DNA of 37,461 nucleotides from Candidatus Ventricola gallistercoris (GCA_018716525.1 DVJV01000122.1:1-37461); one strand, 5' to 3'; shown: positions 10,044 through 19,803, numbered from the stretch's first letter. A program made the numbers and translations. Notes: generated by a model not told the origin, from the sequence alone.

Positions 10044-11288
10044 ATGCTGGAAAAGATGAAGAGTGCCTGGCGCATTCCGGAGCTCCGCAAGAAGATCACC
10101 TACACGTTCCTGATGCTGCTGATCTACCGCCTGCTGAGCGTCGTGCCCGTCCCCGGCATGGATCTGTCTCAGGTCGCTGAGGCGATCGACCAGTTCTCCA
10201 TCCTCGGATTCATGAACATGATGACCGGTGGTTCGTTCTCGAGCATGAGCATCATGGCCATGGGCATCACCCCGTACATCAACTCCAGCATCATCCTTCA
10301 GCTGCTGACCGTCGCCATCCCGTCGCTTGAAAAGCTGGCGAAGGAGGGCCCGGAAGGCCGCAAGAAGATCAACGAGTACACCCGCTACCTCACCGTCGTG
10401 CTCGCCTTCATCCAGGCCGTCGGCCTGGTGTTCGCCATGCGCGCCACCGCCAAGGGCGGACTGTGGTACGTGGTCATCGGCGTCTCGATGGCTGCAGGCA
10501 CTGCCCTGGCCATGTGGATCGGTGAGCGTATCACCGAGAACGGCATCGGCAACGGCATCTCGCTGCTGATCATGGCCGGTATCGTCTCCAACATGTTCAA
10601 CTGGGCGACTTCCGCTCTGTCTGGCATGTTCGGCGGCACGGTCAATCCCCTCGCGGTGATCGTCATCGTGGTGGCGATGCTCGCCATGATCGTGGCCATC
10701 ACCTATGTGGATATGGGTGAGCGCCGCATCCCGGTGCAGTACGCCAAGCGCGTGGTGGGCCGCAAGATGTACGGTGGCCAATCCACCCACATCCCGATGA
10801 AGATCAACTCCACCGGCGTCATGCCGCTGATCTTTGGCTATGCCATCCTTCAGTTCCCGGCGACGATCTTCGCATTCTTCCCGACGTCCGGGCTCAACAA
10901 CTGGTGGATGTCGTTCCAGTCTGGCGTTTGGTATCAGCTGCTGCTCGCGGCGCTGATCATCGCCTTTACCTACTTCTATACGAGCATCACCTTCAACCCC
11001 GTAGATATCAGCAAGAACATGCAGCAGAACGGCGGCATCATCCCGGGCATCCGCCAGGGCCGCGCGACCAGCGATTACCTGGGCCGCGTTTCCAGCCGCC
11101 TGACCCTGTTCAGCGCTCTGTTCCTCGCCGTGCTGGCGACCATCCCCACTATGCTCACTCAGGTCTTCGGCGTCACGACTCCGTTTGCCGCCAGCTCTGT
11201 GCTGATCGCGGTTTCCGTGGGCATCGAGACGATTCGCCAGATCGAGGCGCAGATGGTCATGCGTCACCACAAGGGTTTCCTGGGCTAA
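10044..11288 (+). CDS. secY: Preprotein translocase subunit SecY
   Basis: PELRKKITYTFLMLLIYRLLSVVPVPGMD... GITPYINSSIILQLL; multiple TM segments. Confidence 0.98.
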   Translation: MLEKMKSAWRIPELRKKITYTFLMLLIYRLLSVVPVPGMDLSQVAEAIDQFSILGFMNMMTGGSFSSMSIMAMGITPYINSSIILQLLTVAIPSLEKLAKEGPEGRKKINEYTRYLTVVLAFIQAVGLVFAMRATAKGGLWYVVIGVSMAAGTALAMWIGERITENGIGNGISLLIMAGIVSNMFNWATSALSGMFGGTVNPLAVIVIVVAMLAMIVAITYVDMGERRIPVQYAKRVVGRKMYGGQSTHIPMKINSTGVMPLIFGYAILQFPATIFAFFPTSGLNNWWMSFQSGVWYQLLLAALIIAFTYFYTSITFNPVDISKNMQQNGGIIPGIRQGRATSDYLGRVSSRLTLFSALFLAVLATIPTMLTQVFGVTTPFAASSVLIAVSVGIETIRQIEAQMVMRHHKGFLG

Positions 11289-11314
11289 TCGTCCCTGCAG
11301 CGTGAGGTGTTGAC

Positions 11315-11937
<623 letters not shown>

Positions 11938-11941
<4 letters not shown>

Positions 11942-12711
11942 TCACCATCAAAAACGCTGCGCAGATCGCCAAAATGCGCGAGGCAGGCGCCATGCTGCAT
12001 GAGGTGCTCAGCCAGATCGAAAAGAAGATCGAGCCGGGCATCTCTACCAAGGAGCTCGACCGCTTTGCGGAAAAGCTCATTCGTTCCTACGGCGCCATTC
12101 CTTCCTTTCTAAACTATGAGGGATATCCCGCCTCCATCTGCACGTCTGTGGACAGTCAGGTGGTGCACGGCATCCCGTCCGCTTCCACCGTGCTCCGGGA
12201 GGGCCAGATCGTCTCCATTGACGCCGGCCTCATCCTGGACGGGTGGCAGTCTGACAGCGCGCTGACCGTGGGCGTCGGCGCCATCTCCCGGGAGGCTCAG
12301 CGGCTCATCGACGTGACCCGCGAGAGCTTCTTTGCGGCGCTGGCGTTTGCCCGCGAGGGCTACCGCATCAGCGACATCGGCCACGCCGTACAGCAGTATG
12401 TCGAGCAGCGCGGTTTTTCCACCGTGCGCGCGCTCTGCGGCCATGGCATCGGCCGGGAGATGCATGAGGAGCCCAGCGTGCCCAATTACGGCATTCCGGG
12501 ACACGGCGTGCGGCTTCGCCGCGGCATGACCATCTGCATTGAGCCGATGATCGCCGCCGGCGATTACCATGTCCGCACCCTCGCAGATGGCTGGACGGTC
12601 GTCACCACCGACGGCAGCCTGTGCTCGCATTACGAGCACACCGTCCTGATCACCGGCGATGAGCCCGAACTGCTCTCGCTGCCCGGCTATCATAAGGAGG
12701 AAAAGCGATGA
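11938..12711 (+). CDS. map: Methionine aminopeptidase type I
   Basis: MITIKNAAQIAKMREAGAMLHEVL... GHGIGREMHEEPSVPNYG; ATGA overlap with adk. Confidence 0.97.
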
Positions 12712-13010
12712 GCTCATTCCCCATGGAGGTCGGCCGCGTGGTCTTTTCCAAGGCCGGACGCGACCGCGGCCACTATTTTGTGGTCGTCGCCGTGCTCGAT
12801 GACAACCACGTGGCCATTGCCAACGGATGCCAGCGGAAGGTGGACAATCCCAAAAAGAAGAAGATCCGGCATCTGGTTGCCAAACCCGAAGTTCTTGAGG
12901 AAATTCGGGAAAAAATTTCTGCAAAAAAGAGGATTTTTGACTCGGAAGTGCGAAATAAACTGGATGCTATCGGCTATCAAGAGGCGTTGCCGCCTCGTAA
13001 GGAGGGTTAA
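12708..13010 (+). CDS. KOW-domain RNA-binding protein (L14e-like)
   Basis: [54 protein letters not shown] overlap with map. Confidence 0.8.
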   Translation: MSSFPMEVGRVVFSKAGRDRGHYFVVVAVLDDNHVAIANGCQRKVDNPKKKKIRHLVAKPEVLEEIREKISAKKRIFDSEVRNKLDAIGYQEALPPRKEG

Positions 13011-13012
13011 CG

Positions 13013-13234
13013 TTGCCCAAGAGCGACAATATCGAAGTGGAAGGCGTCGTCGTCGAGGCGCTGCCCAACGCGAATTTCCGCGTAGAGCTGGCCAACGGGC
13101 ATAAAATCATCGCCCAGATCTCCGGCAAGATCCGCATGAACTTCATCAGGATTTACCCGGGCGATAAGGTCAAGGTCGAAATTTCCCCCTATGATCTGAC
13201 CAGGGGTCGCATCACCTGGCGCAGCAAGGGTTGA
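13013..13234 (+). CDS. infA: Translation initiation factor IF-1 (TTG start)
   Basis: [81 protein letters not shown] upstream of TTG. Confidence 0.96.
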   Translation: MPKSDNIEVEGVVVEALPNANFRVELANGHKIIAQISGKIRMNFIRIYPGDKVKVEISPYDLTRGRITWRSKG

Positions 13235-13262
13235 GAAAACGAATTCGAGGAGGAACGGACTT

Positions 13263-13376
13263 ATGAAGGTTAGACCGTCTGTCAAGCCCATCTGCGAGAA
13301 GTGCAAGATCATCAAGCGCAAGGGCCGCATCATGGTCATCTGCGAGAATCCCAAGCACAAGCAGAAGCAGGGCTAA
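13263..13376 (+). CDS. rpmJ: 50S ribosomal protein L36
   Basis: [37 protein letters not shown] (37 aa, below the ORF-track cutoff); GAGGAGG RBS. Confidence 0.97.
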   Translation: MKVRPSVKPICEKCKIIKRKGRIMVICENPKHKQKQG

Positions 13377-13501
13377 TAAGCTGTTTTGACAGGAAGGATC
13401 GCTTGGGCGGCTGCACAGGCTCTGCCTGTGAACCATGCGGCTTTTCATAGAGAAATCAAGCAGAAACTGATACTTACGGAATTAGGTTCGGAGGTAACAT
13501 A

Positions 13502-13879
13502 ATGGCACGTATTTCTGGCGTTGACCTGCCTCGCGAGAAGCGGGTCGAAATCGGACTGACGTACATCTTCGGCATCGGTGTGAAGACTGCCCAGCAGATC
13601 CTGGCCGCTACCGGCGTCAATCCCGACACCCGCGTGAAGGATCTCACCGAGCAGGACGTCAACAAGATCCGTGAATACATCGAGCACAACCTCAAGGTGG
13701 AAGGCGACCTGCGCCGCGATATCTCCCTGGATATCAAGCGCATGATGGAAATCGGCTGCTACCGTGGCGTGCGTCACCGCAAGGGCCTGCCCGTTCGCGG
13801 ACAGAACACCAAGCAGAACGCCCGCACCCGCAAGGGCCCCAAGAAGACCATCGCCGGCAAGAAGAAGGCAACCAGATAA
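13502..13879 (+). CDS. rpsM: 30S ribosomal protein S13
   Basis: [34 protein letters not shown]. Confidence 0.98.
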   Translation: MARISGVDLPREKRVEIGLTYIFGIGVKTAQQILAATGVNPDTRVKDLTEQDVNKIREYIEHNLKVEGDLRRDISLDIKRMMEIGCYRGVRHRKGLPVRGQNTKQNARTRKGPKKTIAGKKKATR

Positions 13880-13894
13880 GAGGAGTGATTGACA

Positions 13895-14296
13895 ATGGCA
13901 CCCAAGCAGAAGCTCAAGAAAGTCGTCCGCAAGCGCCGCGAGCGCAAGGTCGTGGAGCGCGGTGCGGCGCACATCCGCTCCTCCTTCAACAACACCATCG
14001 TGACCCTGACCGATACCCAGGGCAATGCGCTGAGCTGGGCCTCCGCCGGCGGACTCGGTTTCCGCGGCAGCAAGAAGTCCACGCCGTTTGCTGCGCAGAC
14101 TGCCGCTGAGACCGCCGCCAAGGCCGCTATGGAGTATGGCCTGAAGACCGTCGAGGTCTATGTCAAGGGCCCGGGCTCCGGCCGTGAGGCTGCGATCCGC
14201 TCCCTGCAGGCTGCCGGCCTGGAGGTCAACATGATCAAGGACGTGACGCCGATTCCTCACAACGGCTGCCGTCCGCCCAAGCGCCGTCGCGTGTAA
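13895..14296 (+). CDS. rpsK: 30S ribosomal protein S11
   Basis: [49 protein letters not shown] at 13895. Confidence 0.98.
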   Translation: MAPKQKLKKVVRKRRERKVVERGAAHIRSSFNNTIVTLTDTQGNALSWASAGGLGFRGSKKSTPFAAQTAAETAAKAAMEYGLKTVEVYVKGPGSGREAAIRSLQAAGLEVNMIKDVTPIPHNGCRPPKRRRV

Positions 14297-14321
14297 GGTT
14301 TTGTAAGGAGGACGAAAGTAC

Positions 14322-14918
14322 ATGGCTAACAATAAAGAGCCGATCGCCAAGAAGTGCCGGAGCCTGGATATCTCTCCGGCCGTCATGGGCTATGGCAACA
14401 AGAAGTCTACTCGCAATCCCGGCGGCAACAGGCGCAAGAAGGTTTCCGAGTACGGCACCCAGCTCAAGGAAAAGCAGAAGGTCAAGTTCGTGTACGGCGT
14501 GCTGGAGAAGCAGTTCCACCGCTACTACCTGAAGGCGGCCAACATGAAGGGCATCACAGGCGAAAATCTGCTCAAGCTGCTTGAGCTGCGCCTGGACAAT
14601 GTGGTCTATCGCCTTGGCCTGGCCAAGACCCGCCGCATGGCGCGCCAGATTGTGGTGCACGGCCACATCCTGGTCAACGGCAAGAAGGTGGACATTCCCT
14701 CCTACTCCGTGAAGGTTGGCGACGTGATCACCCTGCGCGAGCGTTCCCGCGAGCAGGCGGCCTTCAAGGCTCTGCGCGAGGGCACCGGCGTGGTGACCCC
14801 CAAGTGGCTCACCTTTGATGCGCCCACCCTCACCGGCACCGTGGCTGCTATGCCGGCCCGCGAGGACATCGACTGCCCGATCGAGGAGCACCTGATCGTC
14901 GAGCTCTACTCTCGTTAA
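14322..14918 (+). CDS. rpsD: 30S ribosomal protein S4
   Basis: EKQKVKFVYGVLEKQFHRYYLKAANMKGITGENLLKLLELRLDNVVYRLGLAKTRRMARQIVVHGHILVNGKKVDIPSY. Confidence 0.97.
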   Translation: MANNKEPIAKKCRSLDISPAVMGYGNKKSTRNPGGNRRKKVSEYGTQLKEKQKVKFVYGVLEKQFHRYYLKAANMKGITGENLLKLLELRLDNVVYRLGLAKTRRMARQIVVHGHILVNGKKVDIPSYSVKVGDVITLRERSREQAAFKALREGTGVVTPKWLTFDAPTLTGTVAAMPAREDIDCPIEEHLIVELYSR

Positions 14919-14959
14919 TAGATGGCTGCTTACGGCAACTGTGAGGAGGAATCTGCCGA

Positions 14960-15898
14960 ATGATCGAAATCGAAAAGCCCCGCATCGAACGCGTGGAGGC
15001 CGGCGACAGCTACGGCAAGTTCGTTGTCGAGCCGCTGGAGCATGGCTTTGGCCAGACGCTGGGCAACTCCCTGCGCCGTGTGCTGCTGAGCTCTCTGCCG
15101 GGCGTTGCCGTTTCCAGCATCCGCATTGAGGGCATCCAGCATGAGTTTTCCGCCGTGCCCGGCGTGAAGGAAGACGTTGCAGAGATCATCCTCAACCTGA
15201 AAGAGCTTTCCGCCAAGCTGTATTGCGAAGGCGCCAAGACGGTGTCCATCAACGTCAAGGGCCCGTGTGAGCTGACCGCCGCCGCGCTGGAGGTGGACGA
15301 CCAGATCGAGGTGGTCAACCGCGATCTGCACATCGCTACCCTCAACGAGGATGCGGATCTGATCATGCACCTGACGCTGGAGAAGGGCCGCGGCTATGTG
15401 AGCGCCGAACACAACAAGACGCCCAATACGCCGATCGGCGTGATCCCGACGGACTCCATCTTCACCCCCATCCGCAAGGTGAATTACACCGTGGAAAACA
15501 CCCGCGTCGGCCAGGAGACCGATTACGATCGCCTGACCCTCGAGGTGTGGACCGACGGCAGCATTCAGCCGGATGAGGCGATCAGCACCGCTGCGAAGAT
15601 CCTGGGCGGGCACCTCAAGCTGTTCATGGATCTGACCGACCAGGTGGTGACCATCGGCTTCAACGAGAAGGAAGACGATCACCGCGAGAAGGTGCTGGAG
15701 ATGACGATCGAGGAGCTCGATCTGTCCGTCCGCGCCTACAACTGCCTCAAGCGCGCGGGCATCAACACCGTGGCCGAGCTTGTGCAGCGCAACCAGGAAG
15801 ACATGATGAAAGTGCGCAACCTGGGCAAGAAGTCCCTGGAGGAGGTCGAGCAGAAGCTCGCCGCCCTGGGTCTCGCTCTGCGTGCCAACGACGAGTGA
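14960..15898 (+). CDS. rpoA: RNA polymerase alpha subunit
   Basis: [70 protein letters not shown]. Confidence 0.98.
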   Translation: MIEIEKPRIERVEAGDSYGKFVVEPLEHGFGQTLGNSLRRVLLSSLPGVAVSSIRIEGIQHEFSAVPGVKEDVAEIILNLKELSAKLYCEGAKTVSINVKGPCELTAAALEVDDQIEVVNRDLHIATLNEDADLIMHLTLEKGRGYVSAEHNKTPNTPIGVIPTDSIFTPIRKVNYTVENTRVGQETDYDRLTLEVWTDGSIQPDEAISTAAKILGGHLKLFMDLTDQVVTIGFNEKEDDHREKVLEMTIEELDLSVRAYNCLKRAGINTVAELVQRNQEDMMKVRNLGKKSLEEVEQKLAALGLALRANDE

Positions 15899-15899
15899 T

Positions 15900-15917
15900 C
15901 CGGCGAATGCCGGTTTT
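15900..15917 (+). terminator. Terminator-like hairpin after rpoA
   Basis: ccggc-gaat-gccgg followed by TTTT. Confidence 0.55.
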
Positions 15918-15950
15918 CTCTGCCGCGCGGTGAGCGCGCGGTGCAAGACG

Positions 15951-15970
15951 CCCCCCTGTGAGGGGGCTTT
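15951..15970 (+). terminator. Second terminator-like hairpin in the rpoA-rplQ spacer
   Basis: gccccc-ctgtga-gggggc followed by TTT. Confidence 0.5.
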
Positions 15971-15987
15971 ACCAAGGTCGCGCCTAA

Positions 15988-16101
15988 GGGAAATATGGGC
16001 GCGGCGATGCGGCCTGATTTGCCTTGTGCAAGCAGGCGGAGTGCACGCCGCGTGAAGAACTGTATTTGCAGGAGGCGGACCAAAAAAGGAGGATATTTCC
16101 C
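15988..16101 (+). promoter_or_regulatory. Candidate structured 5' leader of rplQ
   Basis: Nested inverted repeats: gggaaatat (15988-15996)/atatttccc (16093-16101); cgcggcg (16000-16006)/cgccgcg (16046-16052); gcctg (16012-16016)/caggc (16033-16037); ttgc/gcaa. Outer 3' arm lies between the SD and ATG. Confidence 0.45.
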
Positions 16102-16614
16102 ATGGCTCATCAGCGTAAACTTGGCCGCACGGCCGCTCAGCGCAAGGCGCTTCTGCGCAATCAGGTGACCAACCTCATTTGGTATGGCCGCATCGAGACG
16201 ACTCTGGCCCGCGCCAAGGAAGTTCGCAGCATCGCCGAGCACCTGATCACCCTCGCCATCCGCGAGTGCGACAACAATGTGTCGGTCGAGAAGACCTTCA
16301 ACAACGACAAGGGTCAGTCCGTGACCGTCACCGTGCAGAACGATGCTCCGAGCAAGCTGCATGCCCGCCGTCAGATCATGGCGTATCTGTACGACGTCAA
16401 GGAGCCCAAGCAGGACGACGAGTCCAAGAGCGCGTACCGCGCCCGCACCAAGGATGTCAAGCATCCGTGTGTGGAGAAGCTCTTCCGCGAAATCGGCCCG
16501 AAGTACAAGGCCCGCAATGCGGAGAAGAACTGCGCCGGCGGCTATACGCGCATCCTCAAGAAGGGCCCGCGCCGCGGCGATGCTGCCGAGATGGTCATTC
16601 TCGAGCTGATCTGA
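16102..16614 (+). CDS. rplQ: 50S ribosomal protein L17 (with internal insertion)
   Basis: [42 protein letters not shown] ... [25 protein letters not shown]. Confidence 0.96.
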   Translation: MAHQRKLGRTAAQRKALLRNQVTNLIWYGRIETTLARAKEVRSIAEHLITLAIRECDNNVSVEKTFNNDKGQSVTVTVQNDAPSKLHARRQIMAYLYDVKEPKQDDESKSAYRARTKDVKHPCVEKLFREIGPKYKARNAEKNCAGGYTRILKKGPRRGDAAEMVILELI

Positions 16615-16626
16615 TCCTTCGTTACG

Positions 16627-16663
16627 AAAGAAGCTGTTTCGCCATGCGGAGCAGCTTCTTTTA
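16627..16663 (+). terminator. Rho-independent terminator after rplQ
   Basis: aaagaagctg...cagcttcttt, 10-bp stem with the T-tract in the 3' arm. Confidence 0.7.
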
Positions 16664-16702
16664 CACCCGGCTATGTGGAAAGCCGCTGGGAAGGGGATAT
16701 AC

Positions 16703-18157
16703 ATGGACATCATGCAGGGAAACGATATGATTCTCATCCTCAATTACGCCGACGCATTCGCGGCTGAGGCCGCGCAGCGCCTGCGTGATGAGCGGATCTA
16801 CACCCGGATTATCAGCGGCATGACGACGGCCGGCCAGATCCGGGCGATGGAGCCCAAGGGAATCATCCTCTGCGGAGAGCCCGTCAGCGCGCAGGGCGTG
16901 TTTGATGCGCAGATTCTCAATCTGGGCATTCCTCTGCTGGCGATGGGGCACGCCGCACATATGCTGCTGGTGGCGATGGGCGGTGCGTGCGCAGGTACGG
17001 CGTTCGCACGGAAAAAGGCATATGTCGAGTATGGAAAGAGCCCGCTGTTTGCCGGTTTGGGCGGCGGAGAGCGGTACTTTGAAGAGGCGCTCACGCTGAT
17101 GCTGCCCGCCGATGTGCGGGTCACGGCCAGCGCGGGCGGCACGACCATCGCCTTTGAAGACGCCGCGCGCAACCTGTACGGGACACAGTTTGAGCTGGAG
17201 CGCAACGATCCCGAGGGCACGCAGATCCTGACCAACTTCGCGCGCGACGTGTGCCAGTGCAGCGCGTGGTTTACGCTCAAGGCAGCGCTTGAGCGGGTGG
17301 AGCAGACGCTTGCCGACGCCGCGGCGAAGGGCGGTCAGGCGATCTGCGCGGTGAGCGGCGGCGTGGATTCGACCGTCGCAGCCGTGCTGGCACACCGCGC
17401 GTTTGGCGAGCGCATGACGGCGATCTATGTGGAAACGGGCCTCATGCGCGAAGGCGAGAGCGCAGCGGTGCACGAGGCATTCCGCGAGATGGGCATCGGC
17501 CTGCGCAGCGTGGACCGCTCGGGCGTGGTGCTCGATGCACTGGCGCACCGGCGCAGCATGCGCGAAAAGCGGGAGGTCGTCTCCCGGTGTATGCATGAGG
17601 AGATGACCAGCCAGGCAGCGTCTATCAGCGGGGAGAAGGTGCTCATTTTGGGCACCAATTACAACGACCTGTTGCGTGGACGGCTCTCATCCGATCTGGT
17701 GGATAGCGACATGCCGCTTCTGGAGCCGCTTGCCTGCTTCTTTAAGGAAGAGGTGCGCTCGCTGGCCAGGGAGCTGGGGCTGGGCGAGGCGGTCGCGCAG
17801 CGCAAGCCGTTCCCACTGCTGGGACTGGGCGGACGCATACTGGGCGAGGTTACCGGCGAGCGCCTGGAGGCGCTGCGCACGGCGGAGGCGATCTTTGACG
17901 AGGAGATCCGCCAGGCCGGACTGGCACGCAAGCTGTACAAGTACTTCCCCGTGCTGGCCGATGCCGACGCTTTGCAGGGGAGCACCACCATCATCCTGCG
18001 GGCGGTGACGCTCTCGGGCGGCATGCTGGTGCCTGCGCGCCTGCCGTATGACTTGGTGGAGCGCACCGTGCAGCGCATTTTGAGCGAGACGCCGGCAGTG
18101 ATGCGCGTATTTTACGACCAGACACCCACACCTGTGGGACGGGAGACATTTGCATAA
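16703..18157 (+). CDS. GMP synthase-like protein: degenerate class I GATase domain fused to ATP-pyrophosphatase and GuaA C-terminal domain
   Basis: SGGVDST P-loop; RKPFPLLGLGGRILGEVTGERL and RAVTLSGGM..YDLVERTVQRIL resemble GuaA, but the Cys, His and PPGTIEWE motifs are not conserved. Confidence 0.8.
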   Translation: MDIMQGNDMILILNYADAFAAEAAQRLRDERIYTRIISGMTTAGQIRAMEPKGIILCGEPVSAQGVFDAQILNLGIPLLAMGHAAHMLLVAMGGACAGTAFARKKAYVEYGKSPLFAGLGGGERYFEEALTLMLPADVRVTASAGGTTIAFEDAARNLYGTQFELERNDPEGTQILTNFARDVCQCSAWFTLKAALERVEQTLADAAAKGGQAICAVSGGVDSTVAAVLAHRAFGERMTAIYVETGLMREGESAAVHEAFREMGIGLRSVDRSGVVLDALAHRRSMREKREVVSRCMHEEMTSQAASISGEKVLILGTNYNDLLRGRLSSDLVDSDMPLLEPLACFFKEEVRSLARELGLGEAVAQRKPFPLLGLGGRILGEVTGERLEALRTAEAIFDEEIRQAGLARKLYKYFPVLADADALQGSTTIILRAVTLSGGMLVPARLPYDLVERTVQRILSETPAVMRVFYDQTPTPVGRETFA

Positions 18158-18159
18158 GA

Positions 18160-18190
18160 GACGGGCCGGAGGTTTTCTCTCCGGCCCGTC
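18160..18190. other. 12-bp perfect hairpin abutting the repeat array
   Basis: gacgggccggag-gttttct-ctccggcccgtc, no following T-run. Confidence 0.7.
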
Positions 18191-18617
18191 AGCATGTCGA
18201 AAAAGTCCGCCTGAAGCGTCCTTTTTCGAATGTGAACGCTGTTTCCCTCTCGCCCCTATGGGTCTCCCGGGCGGGAAACAGCGCAAGGAACCCTTGCACA
18301 GCAAGGGTTCTGCAGCGTGTCGGAAAAGTCCGCCTGCGGCGTCCTTTTCCGAATGTTAACGCCGTTTCCCTCTCGCCCCCATGGGGCTCCCGGGCGGGAA
18401 ACGGCGCAAGGAAGCCTTGCGCGGCAAGGCCCGAATCCGCCGCGCATGTCGCCGGATTCGGATTGCATTTGGAGGGCTGCGGCCCTCCAAACCTCCCGGA
18501 AGGGTTTTTTGACAGTCTGGGAACCCTTGCACAGCAAGGGTTCCGAATCCGCCGCACATGTCGCCGGATTCGGATTGCATTTGGAGGGCTGCGGCCCTCC
18601 AAACCACCCAAAGTGGT
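18191..18617. repeat. Modular palindromic repeat array (order D-E-A-D-E-A-B-C-linker-A-B-C, plus a terminal accac/gtggt hairpin)
   Basis: Two D-E units at about 123-bp period (from 18191 and 18314); A hairpins 18288-18310, 18414-18430, 18521-18543; B 18431-18461, 18543-18573; C 18468-18491, 18580-18603. Confidence 0.9.
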
Positions 18618-18688
18618 CGTTTGATGCAGATGGAAGCCTCAGGGGTTTTGCGCATACCGCCTGATTTGATCGGGGATGTGCATACCGC

Positions 18689-18717
18689 TTGCCAACGAAG
18701 CCAAAATGGAATACAAT
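18689..18717 (+). promoter_or_regulatory. Putative promoter of the ATP-grasp/radical SAM genes
   Basis: TTGCCA, 17-nt spacer, TACAAT. Confidence 0.55.
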
Positions 18718-18798
18718 GGATGCGGAAAGATGCAGGCGTATGCCGGGATGCATTTTCACAGAAGCTAGGGAAAACAAAGAAATGGGGATATCAAGAGA

Positions 18799-19803
18799 AT
18801 GGGCAGGCTTTCTTATGTGATCCGGCGCGCGGCGAAGATGGACTACGGCGCGATGCTCAAGACCGCCAACATGCTGCACAAGAAGACGGGCAAGAGCCGT
18901 CTTTACCTGATGGCGGATATGGCCCGGTGTGCGGCCAAGTACAATGCGGGCTATATCGACTACAAGATCGCCGAGATGTACCGCTTAAACGATGCGCAGC
19001 GCGCTACGCAGATCACCCGCGGCATCTCCAACAGCATCGTGGCGCGGATGAACGACAAGAAGTTCTGGCACTTCTTTGACAACAAGACGGAGTTCAACGA
19101 GCTGTTTCACGATCAGGTGCGGCGTGAGTGGCTGAACCTGACAACCGCCAGCGAGGAGCAGTTTGCCGCTTTCCTCAAGGGGCGCGGCGATATCATCTGC
19201 AAGCCGATCGACGGCTCCAGCGGACAGGGCATCCTCAAGTGCACGCCCGAGCAGTACGGCGATCCGGCGGCGCTCTATGCGCAGCTCAAGGCGGCGGGCA
19301 TTGGCATTGTGGAGGACAAGGTCATCCAGCACGAGGCGATTGCGGCGCTGTGCCCCACATCGGTGAACACCATCCGCGTGGCCACGCTGTTGGGCGACAA
19401 GAAGGAAGGCATCGTCTATGCCTATATCCGCATCGGCAATGGCAAGGTCATGGACAATGTGGATTGCGGCGGCATGGCCGCGCCGGTGGATCTTAAGACG
19501 GGCATCATCAGCGGCGTGGGCGCCAACAAGGCGGGCGAAACCTATGAGTATCACCCGATGACGGGCAAGCGCATCCCCGGCACGCAGATTCCCTACTGGG
19601 ACGAGGTGCGCAGCATGTGCCTTTCGGCCATGCATGTAGTGCCGCAGGTGCGCTTTGTCGCCTGGGACGTGGCCATCACGCCGGATGGGCCCGTGTTCAT
19701 CGAGGGCAATTCCTTCCCGAGTCACGCCATTCCGCAGTTTGCCGCCCACTTCCCGGATGGCATTGGCATTCTGCCGCGGTTTGAGGAGTTTATCGACCTA
19801 TGA
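18799..19803 (+). CDS. ATP-grasp protein, sugar-transfer-associated type
   Basis: ITRGISNSIVARMNDKKFWHFFDNKTEFNELF, ICKPIDGSSGQGI, TSVNTIRVATLL, WDVAITPDGPVFIEGN. Confidence 0.75.
   Translation: MGRLSYVIRRAAKMDYGAMLKTANMLHKKTGKSRLYLMADMARCAAKYNAGYIDYKIAEMYRLNDAQRATQITRGISNSIVARMNDKKFWHFFDNKTEFNELFHDQVRREWLNLTTASEEQFAAFLKGRGDIICKPIDGSSGQGILKCTPEQYGDPAALYAQLKAAGIGIVEDKVIQHEAIAALCPTSVNTIRVATLLGDKKEGIVYAYIRIGNGKVMDNVDCGGMAAPVDLKTGIISGVGANKAGETYEYHPMTGKRIPGTQIPYWDEVRSMCLSAMHVVPQVRFVAWDVAITPDGPVFIEGNSFPSHAIPQFAAHFPDGIGILPRFEEFIDL

Noticed and set aside
9984-11270. 428-aa His/Asp/Arg-rich minus-strand ORF opposite secY
   Set aside because: Composition reflects the reverse complement of membrane-protein codons; secY is unambiguous on the + strand.
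13386-13430. TTGACA plus hairpin between rpmJ and rpsM as an internal promoter/terminator
   Set aside because: TTGACA at 13386-13391 lacks a -10 at proper spacing, and the cacaggc-tct-gcctgtg hairpin lacks a T-tract; insufficient support.
18191-18617. CRISPR array interpretation of the repeats
   Set aside because: Units are contiguous mosaic palindromes of unequal length without regular unique spacers, and no cas genes are nearby.
18189-18879. ORFs on both strands across the repeat array (for example 140 aa, 207 aa, 130 aa)
   Set aside because: They translate the palindromic repeats themselves (recurrent RRTFPTC/GLEGRSPPNAIRIRRH strings), with no plausible RBS or family similarity.
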